Positions 52,560-60,770 of a stretch of 64,000 nt of DNA are shown piece after piece. This stretch comes from Glaciecola siphonariae (GTDB taxonomy: Bacteria > Pseudomonadota > Gammaproteobacteria > Enterobacterales > Alteromonadaceae): assembly GCF_042652645.1 (NCBI RefSeq), contig NZ_JBHSGU010000009.1:1-64000 (forward strand), in the 5' to 3' direction. Position 1 is the first letter of the stretch. Every line of letters starts with the position of its first letter. Below the pieces are notes generated by a model, which did no database searches, was not told where the DNA came from, and saw nothing but the letters and a program-made list of their open reading frames with translations. A program made the translations under genes and the position numbers.

Positions 52560-52998
52560 ATTTGTCCTACCTTTTTGTAAGGAGCGCCACGTATACATGA
52601 CGACATCAGCGGATTCGTTCCGCTTGTTTTTAGGTGTAAAACTCTCTTAAGTGAACTGCTCAATACCTAATGAGTTTCGCTTTGCGAGTAGGAAGTGTTA
52701 ATGCTCTTTTTTGTGGTACTAGAGCTTATTATTTAAGGACGACCTTGCGATTGTCAGCCATTGATATTGCATAAAAAACAAACAGAGGTCTTTTTTTTGC
52801 GGCAAACCGACACGTTTAAAAGATAAAAGATGAAATTTTGCGACGAGTTGCATTTTATCTTGAATTATTTACGCCGATTAATGGGGTGAAATATTTTTGA
52901 TATAGGCAAAAAAAGACCAGCCTTCTTGGCTGGTCTTTTAATTTGGTCTTTCAACATGAAGCCTGAATTACGTTATAAGCTCATATAGACCATGATGT
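52560..52998. other. Intergenic region between the LPMO and GH9 genes
   Basis: About 440 bases holding the LPMO promoter and the GH9 terminator (52911-52939, listed separately). The two genes are therefore separate transcripts despite their linked function. No small gene or other repeat was found here. Confidence 0.4.
52911..52939 (-). terminator. Intrinsic terminator of the GH9 gene
   Basis: AAAAGACCAGCC (52911-52922) and GGCTGGTCTTTT (52928-52939) form a perfect 12-bp stem with a 5-base loop, and the T-run continues on the minus strand (A-run at 52908-52914). It lies about 60 bases beyond the GH9 stop codon. Confidence 0.9.
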
Positions 52999-54855
52999 TT
53001 AGTTAAAACCGTTCCACGTACGCAGTTTAGTATCTAGAGCTTTGTTGCTTAGCGGCTTGCCGCCATGCTTGCTATACATATAAATAAGCGGAGCTTGGAT
53101 GGTTGAGTTGTAGTCTACGGTAGGTTCGTTGCCCGTCCAGTTTTGCTGGTCGTCAACAAAATCGTAGTCGTTTTCAGTTACGCCACCTAACAAGGCTCCC
53201 CAAAGCATATTTTTGTTTACGCCATTGAAGTCTTTACCGCCGCTAGCACCGCGATGGTGAATTTGCGTGCAGTTTTTGTTGGTGTTAAAGCCGCAGATGT
53301 AGCTCATATTTACTGGGTTTGAGCCAAGTAGATAATCTACCTGTGATTTGATATGAGCATCCCATCGGGTGTTATTTTTTGCTTTAGCATAAATCGACAT
53401 GGTCATTAAAGCCGGTGCGACACTGCCGCTTGAGCCCCAGTTGTTGCTGTCGTGCAAAACGTAGCCGCCACTGGTGCGTTTTAGGTCTGCCCCAACGTCT
53501 TTCCAAGTATCAAAATACGCTTTGGCCTCTTTTTCTCTATCGGGATAATTGCCCCAAATTGATAGCAAGGTACTTACTAGTTGCTCTTGATGCTCAAAGC
53601 CTGCGGCCCACATACTTAAGTAGCGGTCATCCATGATGTTGTTCGCGTAGTCTCTATGGCTGCTATTGTTGGTTGCCAAATAAACGCCAAGAGAGCCTAA
53701 AGCAAGTTCGTCTTCATCGCCATTTGAGTTCTTATACACGGTCACAACGCCGTTGTTTTCACCTAAACCGCGGTATTTTTTAGCGAATTTCAGCAGCGCT
53801 TGCGACTGGTTTTTCAATTTCGCCGGATAGTCACCTCCAAGCACCTTGGAGCAAAAACCCATTGCGGCTGCGGCAAGGGCAACATAGTCACTGCCACGAC
53901 GGTCTTTGTCTACAGTATAGACAGGACGCCAGTGTGAGGTTTGCTCTAGAGTTAGCCATTTAGGGTGATCGGTTGCGCTGTCAGACAACTGAACAACCAA
54001 ACTCGTGGTATTCCCCTGACTGTCGCGGCGATGCGCTTTTAACAAGAAGTTGACGCCGTGTTTTATCTGAGTTTGAATTTCGTCATATTGACCTAGCTCT
54101 TGCAGTTCGCTTTTAAAGAAATGCGCGGTCACGCACATTGCCGCTATTGCTGAAAACTGCGCTTTGCCAAATAAAATATTGTCGCCAGCGTCGCCCCAGC
54201 CACCCGATAAATTACCGTCTGTTGAGGTATTAGAACGCCATGGCAAGCGTTTGTCGGTTAGCGTACCAAACTGATTCGCCGCAAAGAAGAGCGGAGTAAG
54301 CTGCAGTGCATGCCCGTAGTTATGCGTAGAGGTTTGCGGCTTTGGGTTACCTTCGTTCGCTGGCGGGGGTGTTGTGCCTAACACCGTGCGCGACCATTTC
54401 ATGCTTCCCCAGCTTTCATTGTAATTGCTCATTACAAGGTCAGACCAATTTGCATTGGCCGTGTTATTAACGTATTTGCCTGTCCAGACGTTCTGCAAAC
54501 GAACCTGACCCGAGCCTGCATTCTTGCGTCGCCACTTTTGGCTGCCCCAAGACTTATTAAGTGGAGCAGTTTTAACTTCTGCTCCTTCTCCTTGTGCAGT
54601 AGCAGTTAGGTAATGACCATTCCATTTGTTTTTATAACGAAACACGCCATTGCCTAAAGACTCCTCTTGCCATTTTTGGCTGTCCCAAGAGCTTTTGTTA
54701 TTAGCACTTTTTACTACTGACCAAGCTTCTTTACTTGTAGCCGTGAGATAGCGCCCGCCCCAATTTTCTTTCAGGCGCACTGTGCCCGCAAGCGCTTGAG
54801 CAGATACTAATATGCCGAGCAAGACGACGCAGCAATACAAATAATACTTTTTCAT
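52999..54855 (-). CDS. Secreted GH9 glycoside hydrolase with N-terminal three-repeat beta-trefoil-like module
   Basis: A 618-residue secreted enzyme, probably an endoglucanase or related beta-glycanase. After the signal peptide (cleaved before GTVRL), three repeats of about 45 residues (VRLKENWGGRYLTAT, VFRYKNKWNGHYLTAT, VRLQNVWTGKYVNNT; each ending in W-[DG]-S-x-K-W) form what looks like a beta-trefoil, lectin or fascin-like binding unit (about 23-160). A short Pro-rich linker precedes the GH9 catalytic domain (about 170-618): GGWGDAGDN (about 218-226, catalytic Asp), IHHRGASGG (about 532), and the proton donor Glu at about 577 in NEPTVDYN. The canonical motif is NEVxxDYN, so Pro-Thr here is a variant. 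AGGAA precedes the ATG. It has its own strong terminator. Confidence 0.92.
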   Translation of the reverse strand: MKKYYLYCCVVLLGILVSAQALAGTVRLKENWGGRYLTATSKEAWSVVKSANNKSSWDSQKWQEESLGNGVFRYKNKWNGHYLTATAQGEGAEVKTAPLNKSWGSQKWRRKNAGSGQVRLQNVWTGKYVNNTANANWSDLVMSNYNESWGSMKWSRTVLGTTPPPANEGNPKPQTSTHNYGHALQLTPLFFAANQFGTLTDKRLPWRSNTSTDGNLSGGWGDAGDNILFGKAQFSAIAAMCVTAHFFKSELQELGQYDEIQTQIKHGVNFLLKAHRRDSQGNTTSLVVQLSDSATDHPKWLTLEQTSHWRPVYTVDKDRRGSDYVALAAAAMGFCSKVLGGDYPAKLKNQSQALLKFAKKYRGLGENNGVVTVYKNSNGDEDELALGSLGVYLATNNSSHRDYANNIMDDRYLSMWAAGFEHQEQLVSTLLSIWGNYPDREKEAKAYFDTWKDVGADLKRTSGGYVLHDSNNWGSSGSVAPALMTMSIYAKAKNNTRWDAHIKSQVDYLLGSNPVNMSYICGFNTNKNCTQIHHRGASGGKDFNGVNKNMLWGALLGGVTENDYDFVDDQQNWTGNEPTVDYNSTIQAPLIYMYSKHGGKPLSNKALDTKLRTWNGFN

Positions 54856-55246
54856 GTTAATTCCTCAATTGTTGAGTGTGTGGTGAATTAATTATCGAGC
54901 ACGACACTAGGCTTCGGGGATAAAACCGAGGATTGGTCGATAACAAAAAGCAACTGAGTAGCGAGAAAATGTATCAGTGCCAATAAAGCCAATTTGACTA
55001 GCAGATATGCGCGTTTAAATTTGCTTCATCCTTTGGCGTTTTTATGTGGTGATGTGGATGATGAGCCAAAAAAGCCTAAACCACTCACAAAGGCGTGTCG
55101 ATCAAGAATAACGATTTGAGAAATTTTGTTAGCCAATTGTTAATTAAATGAAAATATTAACGCGTTTTTCAGGCATGTTTGTTACCGATAAGCGACAGTA
55201 TGCTGGAGTGAATGGGTAAAAAGATGAAGCTAACTTATTAAAAATC
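54856..55246. other. 391-base intergenic region upstream of the GH9 gene
   Basis: This is the presumed promoter and leader region of the leftward GH9 gene and lies upstream of the 3' end of the DUF3087 gene. It is AT-rich; I see no clear hairpin, small ORF or known operator. Catabolite or chitin/cellulose-responsive control cannot be read from it. Confidence 0.3.
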
Positions 55247-55753
55247 TTAAAAATTATTGAGTAATTCCTCCTTGTAATTTTCTGCACTTAGCGTCACATT
55301 GTGTTTTGCCGCTAATGCATCTAACTGAGCCTGATTGACGGTAAGTTCGTCCATCATAATAGTGTTATCATCTAACTGCCAAAGCAAGCGAGAGCCAGCG
55401 TAGCTATACTGAATCGCATTCATCGCATCGACATTGCCTTGTTCGGCCGCTTTTTGTAGTTTGGTCATTTTACGATTAATCCGATTGAGCACTTTTTTAA
55501 GCTCCCATACATAAACCACTTCTGTCATAAAGCTGTGCCCACGAAAATGCTTTAGCGTAAGTCCAATAGCAATACTGGTGACGATTACGCCCAATAAATT
55601 CCAATGAAAATGGCTGCCGCTTGGGTCTGGAAACAAAGCGATTAGGCTTTGAGAGATGCCTAGGCTGCCGAGGGCCAATGAGACGATGCATGCCGCTATA
55701 ACGCGATTCAAATGGCGTCGGTATCGCGCTTTATTAACATCTATTAACTTCAC
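55247..55753 (-). CDS. DUF3087 family membrane protein
   Basis: A 168-residue protein with two transmembrane helices (about 17-37, VIAACIVSLALGSLGISQSLI, and about 47-65, LLGVIVTSIAIGLTLKHF) followed by a cytoplasmic helical region (ELKKVLNRINRKMTKLQKAAEQGNVDAMNAIQYSYAGSRLLWQLDDNTI) and a Glu/Asn-rich end. The N-terminus MKLIDVNKARYRRHLN is typical of DUF3087, a small family of gammaproteobacteria without an assigned role. It is divergent from the O-acetyltransferase gene. Confidence 0.8.
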   Translation of the reverse strand: MKLIDVNKARYRRHLNRVIAACIVSLALGSLGISQSLIALFPDPSGSHFHWNLLGVIVTSIAIGLTLKHFRGHSFMTEVVYVWELKKVLNRINRKMTKLQKAAEQGNVDAMNAIQYSYAGSRLLWQLDDNTIMMDELTVNQAQLDALAAKHNVTLSAENYKEELLNNF

Positions 55754-55853
55754 CTGTCATATCTCCTTTTTTGATTGCTACACAATTTACGTATGATGCA
55801 CGTATTATGTATCAATTATATGCGTAAAGCAGAGCTTAATTAGGTGATTGTGG

Positions 55854-56411
55854 GTGACTAAGTTAACTGAAAAACAAAAGATGATGCAGGGCATTGAGTA
55901 CTTTCCGAGTGATAAGCTACTTCAAAAAGAGCGTAGCGACGCCAAACGCATGTGCATGCAGTTTAATGCCCACGACATAGACGACAGAAAAGGCAGTCGT
56001 AAAATCATCAAAGCCCTATTTGGCGAGTGCGGCTCAGCTTGGATAGAACCTTATTTTTTCTGCGACTATGGATACAACATATCGGTGGGGAAAAACTTTT
56101 ATGCCAATCATGGTCTCGTTATTTTGGACGCAGCCAAAGTGACCATTGGGGACGATGTGCTATGCGCACCAGGTGTATTGATATCAACAGCAACGCATCC
56201 GCTTGACCCAGTAAAACGTAAAAAAGGGATTGAATCTGCGCACCCTGTCACGATTGGCAGCAATGTGTGGATTGGCATGGGGGCTAAAATTTTGGATGGC
56301 GTCACGATTGGTGACAACTCGGTAATTGCGGCTGGCGCAGTCGTCAACAAAGATGTTGAAGCAGGCACCTTAGTCGCAGGGGTGCCTGCAAAAGTAATAA
56401 AAGCGCTGTAG
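55854..56411 (+). CDS. Maltose/galactoside O-acetyltransferase family, hexapeptide-repeat enzyme
   Basis: A 185-residue left-handed beta-helix acetyltransferase of the Maa/LacA family, transferring acetyl from acetyl-CoA to a sugar hydroxyl. FFCDYGYNISVGKNFYANHGLVILDAAKVTIGDDVLCAPGV and VTIGSNVWIGMGAKILDGVTIGDNSVIAAGAVVNKDV are the hexapeptide repeats; the catalytic His is in TATHPLDP. The start is GTG at 55854, with AGGTGA six bases upstream; an earlier in-frame TTG would overlap that site. It is divergent from DUF3087. The acceptor sugar is unknown. Confidence 0.88.
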   Translation: MTKLTEKQKMMQGIEYFPSDKLLQKERSDAKRMCMQFNAHDIDDRKGSRKIIKALFGECGSAWIEPYFFCDYGYNISVGKNFYANHGLVILDAAKVTIGDDVLCAPGVLISTATHPLDPVKRKKGIESAHPVTIGSNVWIGMGAKILDGVTIGDNSVIAAGAVVNKDVEAGTLVAGVPAKVIKAL

Positions 56412-56480
56412 ACATCTTGCTTACACTAGCCTCTGAAAAATCAACAGACCCTAGTCACAAACAAGGTCAGCGCCTTTTGT

Positions 56481-57491
56481 CTAGTCTGCCTTTTTCACAG
56501 TTTGTGCAATCTTCCCAAATATGGACGCGCCGCTATTATCAAACATTTCAATACTGACACTATCGCCAAACTTCATGAACGGCGTGCTTGGCTTACCATT
56601 CTCAATGGTCTCTATCATGCGTATCTCTGCAATGCAGCTATAACCCACGCCGCCCTGTGCCACCGGCTTTCCTGGTCCGCCATCTAGCTTGTTCGATACC
56701 GTACCAGAGCCAATAATGGTGCCGGCCTCGAGCTTACGAGTGCGCGCAGCATGGGCAATTAATTGACCAAAGTGGAAAGTCATATCTATGCCGGCATGGG
56801 GCTCACCGAATTTGCTTCCGTTAAAATGTGATACAAGAGGTAAGTGCAGCTTTCCATCTTGCCATGCGTCACCTAACTCGTCAGGCGTAACGGCAACCGG
56901 GCTAAACGCGCTTGAGGGCTTTGATTGAAAAAAGCCAAAGCCCTTGCCGAGCTCGTTAGGAATTAAGCCGCGCAGTGATACGTCGTTAACAATCATAACC
57001 AGACGCACGTGGTTTATTGCACTGTGAGCGTCAATGCCCATGGGCACATCGCCAGTGATAACCGCAACCTCAGCCTCAAAGTCAATGCCGAAACCCTCAT
57101 CTTGAGGCATGACAATATTTTCGCGCGGGCCTAAAAATGAATCAGAACCACCTTGGTACATCAATGGATCTGTCCAAAACGACTCTGGCATTTCAGCGCC
57201 TCGGGCTTTGCGAACAAGCTCTACGTGATTCACATAAGCACTGCCGTCAGCCCACTGATACGCCCGCGGCAAAGGAGATGAACACGCGCTTTGATCAAAT
57301 GGACTTGAGGAAAGTTCGCCGTCTTCAAGTAGTTGCGAACGTTCGCGAAGTTTTGCTTCAAGATTTTCCCAATTATCGAGAGCCGATTGCAAGGTTGGTG
57401 CAATGTCAGATGCGCTCACCATAGATTGTAAGTCTTTACTCACAATAACTAGTTGGCCGTCTCGTTTGTGCTGTAAGCTGGCTAATTTCAT
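56481..57491 (-). CDS. Fumarylacetoacetate hydrolase-family protein
   Basis: A 336-residue FAH-superfamily hydrolase, probably the last step of tyrosine degradation (fumarylacetoacetate to fumarate and acetoacetate). Metal-binding residues are the Asp/Glu set in DFEAEVAVITGDVP and VNDVSLRG; GSGTVSN and CIAEIRMIETIENGKPSTPFMKFGD are typical. It is the third gene of the operon after hppD and a VOC protein, with 12 bases between it and the VOC gene. No maleylacetoacetate isomerase gene follows, so that step is encoded elsewhere or is bypassed. Confidence 0.88.
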   Translation of the reverse strand: MKLASLQHKRDGQLVIVSKDLQSMVSASDIAPTLQSALDNWENLEAKLRERSQLLEDGELSSSPFDQSACSSPLPRAYQWADGSAYVNHVELVRKARGAEMPESFWTDPLMYQGGSDSFLGPRENIVMPQDEGFGIDFEAEVAVITGDVPMGIDAHSAINHVRLVMIVNDVSLRGLIPNELGKGFGFFQSKPSSAFSPVAVTPDELGDAWQDGKLHLPLVSHFNGSKFGEPHAGIDMTFHFGQLIAHAARTRKLEAGTIIGSGTVSNKLDGGPGKPVAQGGVGYSCIAEIRMIETIENGKPSTPFMKFGDSVSIEMFDNSGASIFGKIAQTVKKAD

Positions 57492-57503
57492 TTACCTGTC
57501 TCC

Positions 57504-58052
57504 TTAGTGTTGGCTACCGGGAAAGCCTTGGCCATTGTGTAACCAATCGGCGTGCTTAGGTGCCTTTTTTGTTTGCGACCATTGCTCTAGCATCTCTGGG
57601 GCAACGCGCTTAAGCTCTGCCATCATTGCCGGCGTATGGGTATTAGCTGCCAATTCAATACGATGACCATTTGGGTCAAAAAAGTAAATGGACTGAAAAA
57701 TACCGTGATTAGTAGGACCTAGCACGCTGATGTCATTTGCCTCAAGCTTTGCTTTGGCCGCATGCAAGGCGTCCATTGATTCGACTTCAAAGGCAATATG
57801 CTGCACCCATTCAGGGGTATTAGTGTCGCGGCCCATTTTCGGTGAATTAGGCAGTTCAAAAAACGCCAATACGTTGCCATTGCCCGCATCTAAAAACACA
57901 TGCATATACGGGTCGGGCGCTTTGGTCGACGGTACTTGGTCTTCGGCAATGGCAAGCTGAAAATCCATATCGAGCATATTTTGATAAAACTCAACGGTCT
58001 CCTTGGCGTCGTTGCACCGGTAGGCAACATGATGAATGCGAGAAATGGCCAT
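57504..58052 (-). CDS. VOC-superfamily metalloprotein in the tyrosine operon
   Basis: A 182-residue two-module vicinal-oxygen-chelate protein. Metal-type residues appear at the canonical places: His in ISRIHHVAYR at the start of the first module, His in WVQHIAFEV and Glu in GHRIELAAN at the end of the second. The fold covers glyoxalase I, extradiol dioxygenases and FosA-type enzymes. Its ATG overlaps the hppD stop codon (TAATG), so it is translationally coupled to HPPD and its product should act on HPPD's product or a neighbouring intermediate. It occupies the place where homogentisate 1,2-dioxygenase would be expected, but it is far smaller than HmgA. The activity is not known. Confidence 0.8.
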   Translation of the reverse strand: MAISRIHHVAYRCNDAKETVEFYQNMLDMDFQLAIAEDQVPSTKAPDPYMHVFLDAGNGNVLAFFELPNSPKMGRDTNTPEWVQHIAFEVESMDALHAAKAKLEANDISVLGPTNHGIFQSIYFFDPNGHRIELAANTHTPAMMAELKRVAPEMLEQWSQTKKAPKHADWLHNGQGFPGSQH

Positions 58053-59149
58053 TACGCGCCTTCCTTAGTTTTGTCAGCGCCAGCAATCACTCCTCGCTCG
58101 ACTTGATCGCGTTCGATAGACTCAAACAAGGCTTTGAAGTTACCTTCGCCAAACCCTTGGTCTTCTTTGCGTTGAATAAACTCAAAGAACACAGGGCCTA
58201 ATAAAGTGGCTGAAAATATCTGAAGCAATAAACGTGGCTCACCGCCATCGGTTGTGCCGTCAAGCAAAATACCTCGGGCTTGTAGCTCTTCGGTTGGCTC
58301 GCCGTGGCCAGGAAGGCGTTCCTCTAACATACTATAATAAGTCTGAGGAGGAGCTGTCATAAACTTCATGCCTTGAGCCTTTAATCGGTCCCAACATGCC
58401 GGTAAGTCATCACAGGCAAAGGCAATATGTTGAATGCCCTCGCCATTATAGGCCATCAAGAACTCTTCAATTTGGCCACCCGCGCCACCGGCTTCTTCAT
58501 TTAACGGTATACGTATTTTGCCGTCTGGCGCCGTCATCGCTTTAGACAGCAAACCGGTATATTCCCCTTTAATGTCAAAGTAACGAATTTCACGGAAGTT
58601 AAATAAATCTTCGTAGAACTTGGCCCAATGCGCCATGCGGCCGCGGTATACATTGTGAGTAAGATGGTCGAGGGTATGGAAGCCGCAGCCCTCAGGATGG
58701 CGGTCTACGCCCTCTAGCCACTCAAAGTCGATGTCGTATATGGTGTTCTCGCCCTTGTAGCGGTCAATTAAATAAAGCGCCGCACCGCCAATACCTTTAA
58801 TGGCAGGCAGCTTTAGTTCCATTGCGCCGGTCTGCATATCTATAGGCTGGGCGCCTTTTTCAATGGCCATTTTATAGGCTTTTTGAGAATTTTTAACACG
58901 AAAGGCCATGCCGCAAGCCGATGGTCCATGCTCTTGGGCGTAGTAAAAAGCAGGGCTGTTTTTGGTATAGTTAGTGATAAAGTTGATATCACCTTGACGC
59001 CACAAGGCAACATCTTTAGATTTATGATTTGCCACATGAGTAAAACCCATCATGGTAAATACGGGCTCTAAAATGCCTTTACTCGGGGCGGTAAATTCAA
59101 CAAATTCAAAGCCATCTAAGCCCATGGGGTTTTCGAATAAATCAGCCAT
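58052..59149 (-). CDS. hppD: 4-hydroxyphenylpyruvate dioxygenase
   Basis: A 365-residue Fe(II) dioxygenase converting 4-hydroxyphenylpyruvate to homogentisate in tyrosine catabolism. It has two VOC halves; the iron ligands are His in TLDHLTHNV, His in GIQHIAFA and Glu in FFEFIQR of the C-terminal half. GPSACGMAFRV and DHLTHNVYRGRMAHWAKFYE are typical. It is the first gene of the operon with the VOC and FAH genes. Its promoter (-35 TTGACA at 59279-59274, -10 TAATTT at 59256-59251) holds a palindrome in the spacer, adjacent to a divergent MarR gene, so repression by that protein is likely. Confidence 0.96.
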   Translation of the reverse strand: MADLFENPMGLDGFEFVEFTAPSKGILEPVFTMMGFTHVANHKSKDVALWRQGDINFITNYTKNSPAFYYAQEHGPSACGMAFRVKNSQKAYKMAIEKGAQPIDMQTGAMELKLPAIKGIGGAALYLIDRYKGENTIYDIDFEWLEGVDRHPEGCGFHTLDHLTHNVYRGRMAHWAKFYEDLFNFREIRYFDIKGEYTGLLSKAMTAPDGKIRIPLNEEAGGAGGQIEEFLMAYNGEGIQHIAFACDDLPACWDRLKAQGMKFMTAPPQTYYSMLEERLPGHGEPTEELQARGILLDGTTDGGEPRLLLQIFSATLLGPVFFEFIQRKEDQGFGEGNFKALFESIERDQVERGVIAGADKTKEGA

Positions 59150-59233
59150 AGTGTTTCCTTTTGTGTGAGGTCTTTAACTAAATTCAGACTGAGCCTGTGG
59201 TGTCTGGTAGCGTTTAAGGACCATTGGTACAAA

Positions 59234-59279
59234 TAGTTGCAAGTGCAACTAAATTAGTTGTAATTGCAACTAATGTCAA
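59234..59279. promoter_or_regulatory. hppD promoter with two MarR-like palindromic operators
   Basis: Palindrome 1, TAGTTGCA-AG-TGCAACTA, is at 59234-59251 (perfect 8-bp half-sites). Palindrome 2, TTAGTTGTAATTGCAACTAA, is at 59254-59273 (one mismatch). Their centres are 21 bp apart, two DNA turns, so dimers would bind the same face. On the minus strand a consensus -35 TTGACA is at 59279-59274 and a -10 TAATTT at 59256-59251, 17 bp apart; palindrome 2 fills the spacer. Binding should block hppD transcription. The likely binder is the MarR-type product of the divergent gene. Confidence 0.8.
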
Positions 59280-59363
59280 GTCTTGTGATATGCTTCAAAG
59301 CAATATTGAGTTATTGTTTACGCAAAAGCCGCGTTTTTTGATTGATAAAGTAAGGAGTAATAA

Positions 59364-59819
59364 GTGACCAAGCAGCAAAGTTTGCTTACTTTAGAAAAAT
59401 ACATGCCCTACCGCTTATCTATTGTTTCAAATAAGGTAAGTAGCATTGTTGCGCAAACCTATAAAGATAAGTTTGCATTAAGCATTACAGAATGGCGTAT
59501 TATGGCGGTGCTAGGAGAATACCCCGGTGCCTCAGCAGACGAAATCTCGCAAAAAACGCAAATTGAAAAATCCCTAATAAGCCGTGCAATAAGTCATTTA
59601 CTCAAGCGCAAGCTGGTGGAGCGAAAGCTCGCAAAAGATGACAAGCGCCGGTCACATATCAGCCTTTCGCAAACTGGATATGAGGTGTATTCGGAAATTG
59701 TACCGCTCTCTCTCCAATATGAACGCGCACTTTTAGATTGCCTAAGTGATGATGAACAAGCAGCCTTGAGTAAAATTATTGAGCGGCTATATGCTCATGC
59801 ACAAAAGCTTGAGTTCTGA
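59364..59819 (+). CDS. MarR-family transcriptional regulator, probable repressor of the tyrosine operon
   Basis: A 151-residue MarR/DUF24-type winged-helix regulator. The recognition region is ADEISQKTQIEKSLISRAISHLLKRKLVERKLAKDDKRRSHISLSQTGYEVY, with the wing DDKRR typical of MarR. The start is GTG at 59364 with AAGGAG upstream. It is divergent from hppD; twin palindromes in between are the natural operators. The effector is likely a pathway intermediate such as homogentisate or hydroxyphenylpyruvate (inference). Confidence 0.9.
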   Translation: MTKQQSLLTLEKYMPYRLSIVSNKVSSIVAQTYKDKFALSITEWRIMAVLGEYPGASADEISQKTQIEKSLISRAISHLLKRKLVERKLAKDDKRRSHISLSQTGYEVYSEIVPLSLQYERALLDCLSDDEQAALSKIIERLYAHAQKLEF

Positions 59820-59893
59820 ATCGATAAAGATAAAAAAGCCAGACCGTTATCTGGTATAAGGGTTAATTCCGGTTATAAATCCTGTATTATTTA

Positions 59894-59903
59894 AACTTAA
59901 GTT
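59894..59903 (+). promoter_or_regulatory. Short palindrome just upstream of a TetR gene
   Basis: AACTTAAGTT is a perfect 10-bp palindrome, extendable to 16 bp with one mismatched pair (59891-59906). It lies about nine bases before the ATG of the TetR-family gene and could be an autoregulatory operator. Short palindromes of this kind can occur by chance. Confidence 0.35.
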
Positions 59904-59912
59904 GAACTAACG

Positions 59913-60587
59913 ATGTCGAATATGCAAGCATTCCAAGTTGGAAAACAAAAGAAAACACGTCGTAAACGCGGGCAAACTCGCCCAGCCATTTTAGACGCTG
60001 CGGTTCGTTTGCTAATGCAGGAGGGGCCTGAAACGCTCACGACTACGCGCTTAGCAAAAGAAGTTGGCATTGTGCAGTCGGGTTTTTATGCGCATTTTCG
60101 TACCATTGATGAATGCCTAAAAGCAGTGGTCGCTGAAATAGACACAAACGTGAGAGCACCGCTCGCCGACCAAATGGCGCAACTGCGACTAACCGATGCT
60201 GGCGATGTTGAGCTACTCGATGAGTTTTATCACGTACTGTTTGACCGAGTAGAAGAAAATTGGCCGCTAATGGAGGTGTTTTTGCATTTTCGCGGGGATC
60301 ACTCCAGTATTGGAAAAATGATTGCGGATTTTGAAATGAGTCTTGTGAGCGACCTGCAACTGCATTTGATGGAGATGCGAGATACCGTAAGCTTAGAAAA
60401 AGTTTTTGGAAATGCGCCAGAAAAAATGCTTTTGGCCCTTGCTCAAATGATGATCAGTCAAGCGCTAGTAGGGATTATGCAGTGGAAGCTTGGCAATATT
60501 TCGCGTGATGTGTTGGCCCGCTTGTTAGCTGAGCAAACCTCCAAAGTTGGTGAAAGCGCAAAGGCGGCTGGTATCCGTATCGTTTAA
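59913..60587 (+). CDS. TetR-family transcriptional regulator
   Basis: A 224-residue TetR-type regulator. The basic N-terminus (KKTRRKRGQTRP) precedes the HTH (about 25-70; ILDAAVRLLMQEGPETLTTTRLAKEVGIVQSGFYAHFRTIDECL), followed by an all-helical ligand domain (about 80-215). It follows the MarR gene after 93 bases in the same direction; a palindrome near its start may be its own operator. Target genes are not evident from the context: the next gene is a histidine kinase. Confidence 0.88.
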   Translation: MSNMQAFQVGKQKKTRRKRGQTRPAILDAAVRLLMQEGPETLTTTRLAKEVGIVQSGFYAHFRTIDECLKAVVAEIDTNVRAPLADQMAQLRLTDAGDVELLDEFYHVLFDRVEENWPLMEVFLHFRGDHSSIGKMIADFEMSLVSDLQLHLMEMRDTVSLEKVFGNAPEKMLLALAQMMISQALVGIMQWKLGNISRDVLARLLAEQTSKVGESAKAAGIRIV

Positions 60588-60691
60588 GTCAAAGGTTTAA
60601 CACCAGCGCGTTAAGACAAACGGAAATAAATGCAAACGATTTAATGTCGGCTTTTTCGTTGTTCTTGTTGTAAACCGATATAGTTGTTAGC

Positions 60692-60720
60692 TTGTGGGTC
60701 GATAACTCACATAGTATAAG
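60692..60720 (+). promoter_or_regulatory. Candidate promoter of the PAS hybrid kinase gene
   Basis: TTGTGG (60692-60697), a 17-base spacer and TATAAG (60715-60720) form a plausible sigma-70 promoter. If used, transcription starts near 60727, so the GTG at 60720 cannot be the translation start and an ATG at 60771 or 60846 is preferred. Confidence 0.45.
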
Positions 60721-60770
60721 TGCTGCAGCTATGCTGTATTTGCAAATTGTGTATCAACAGCCTGTGCGCC

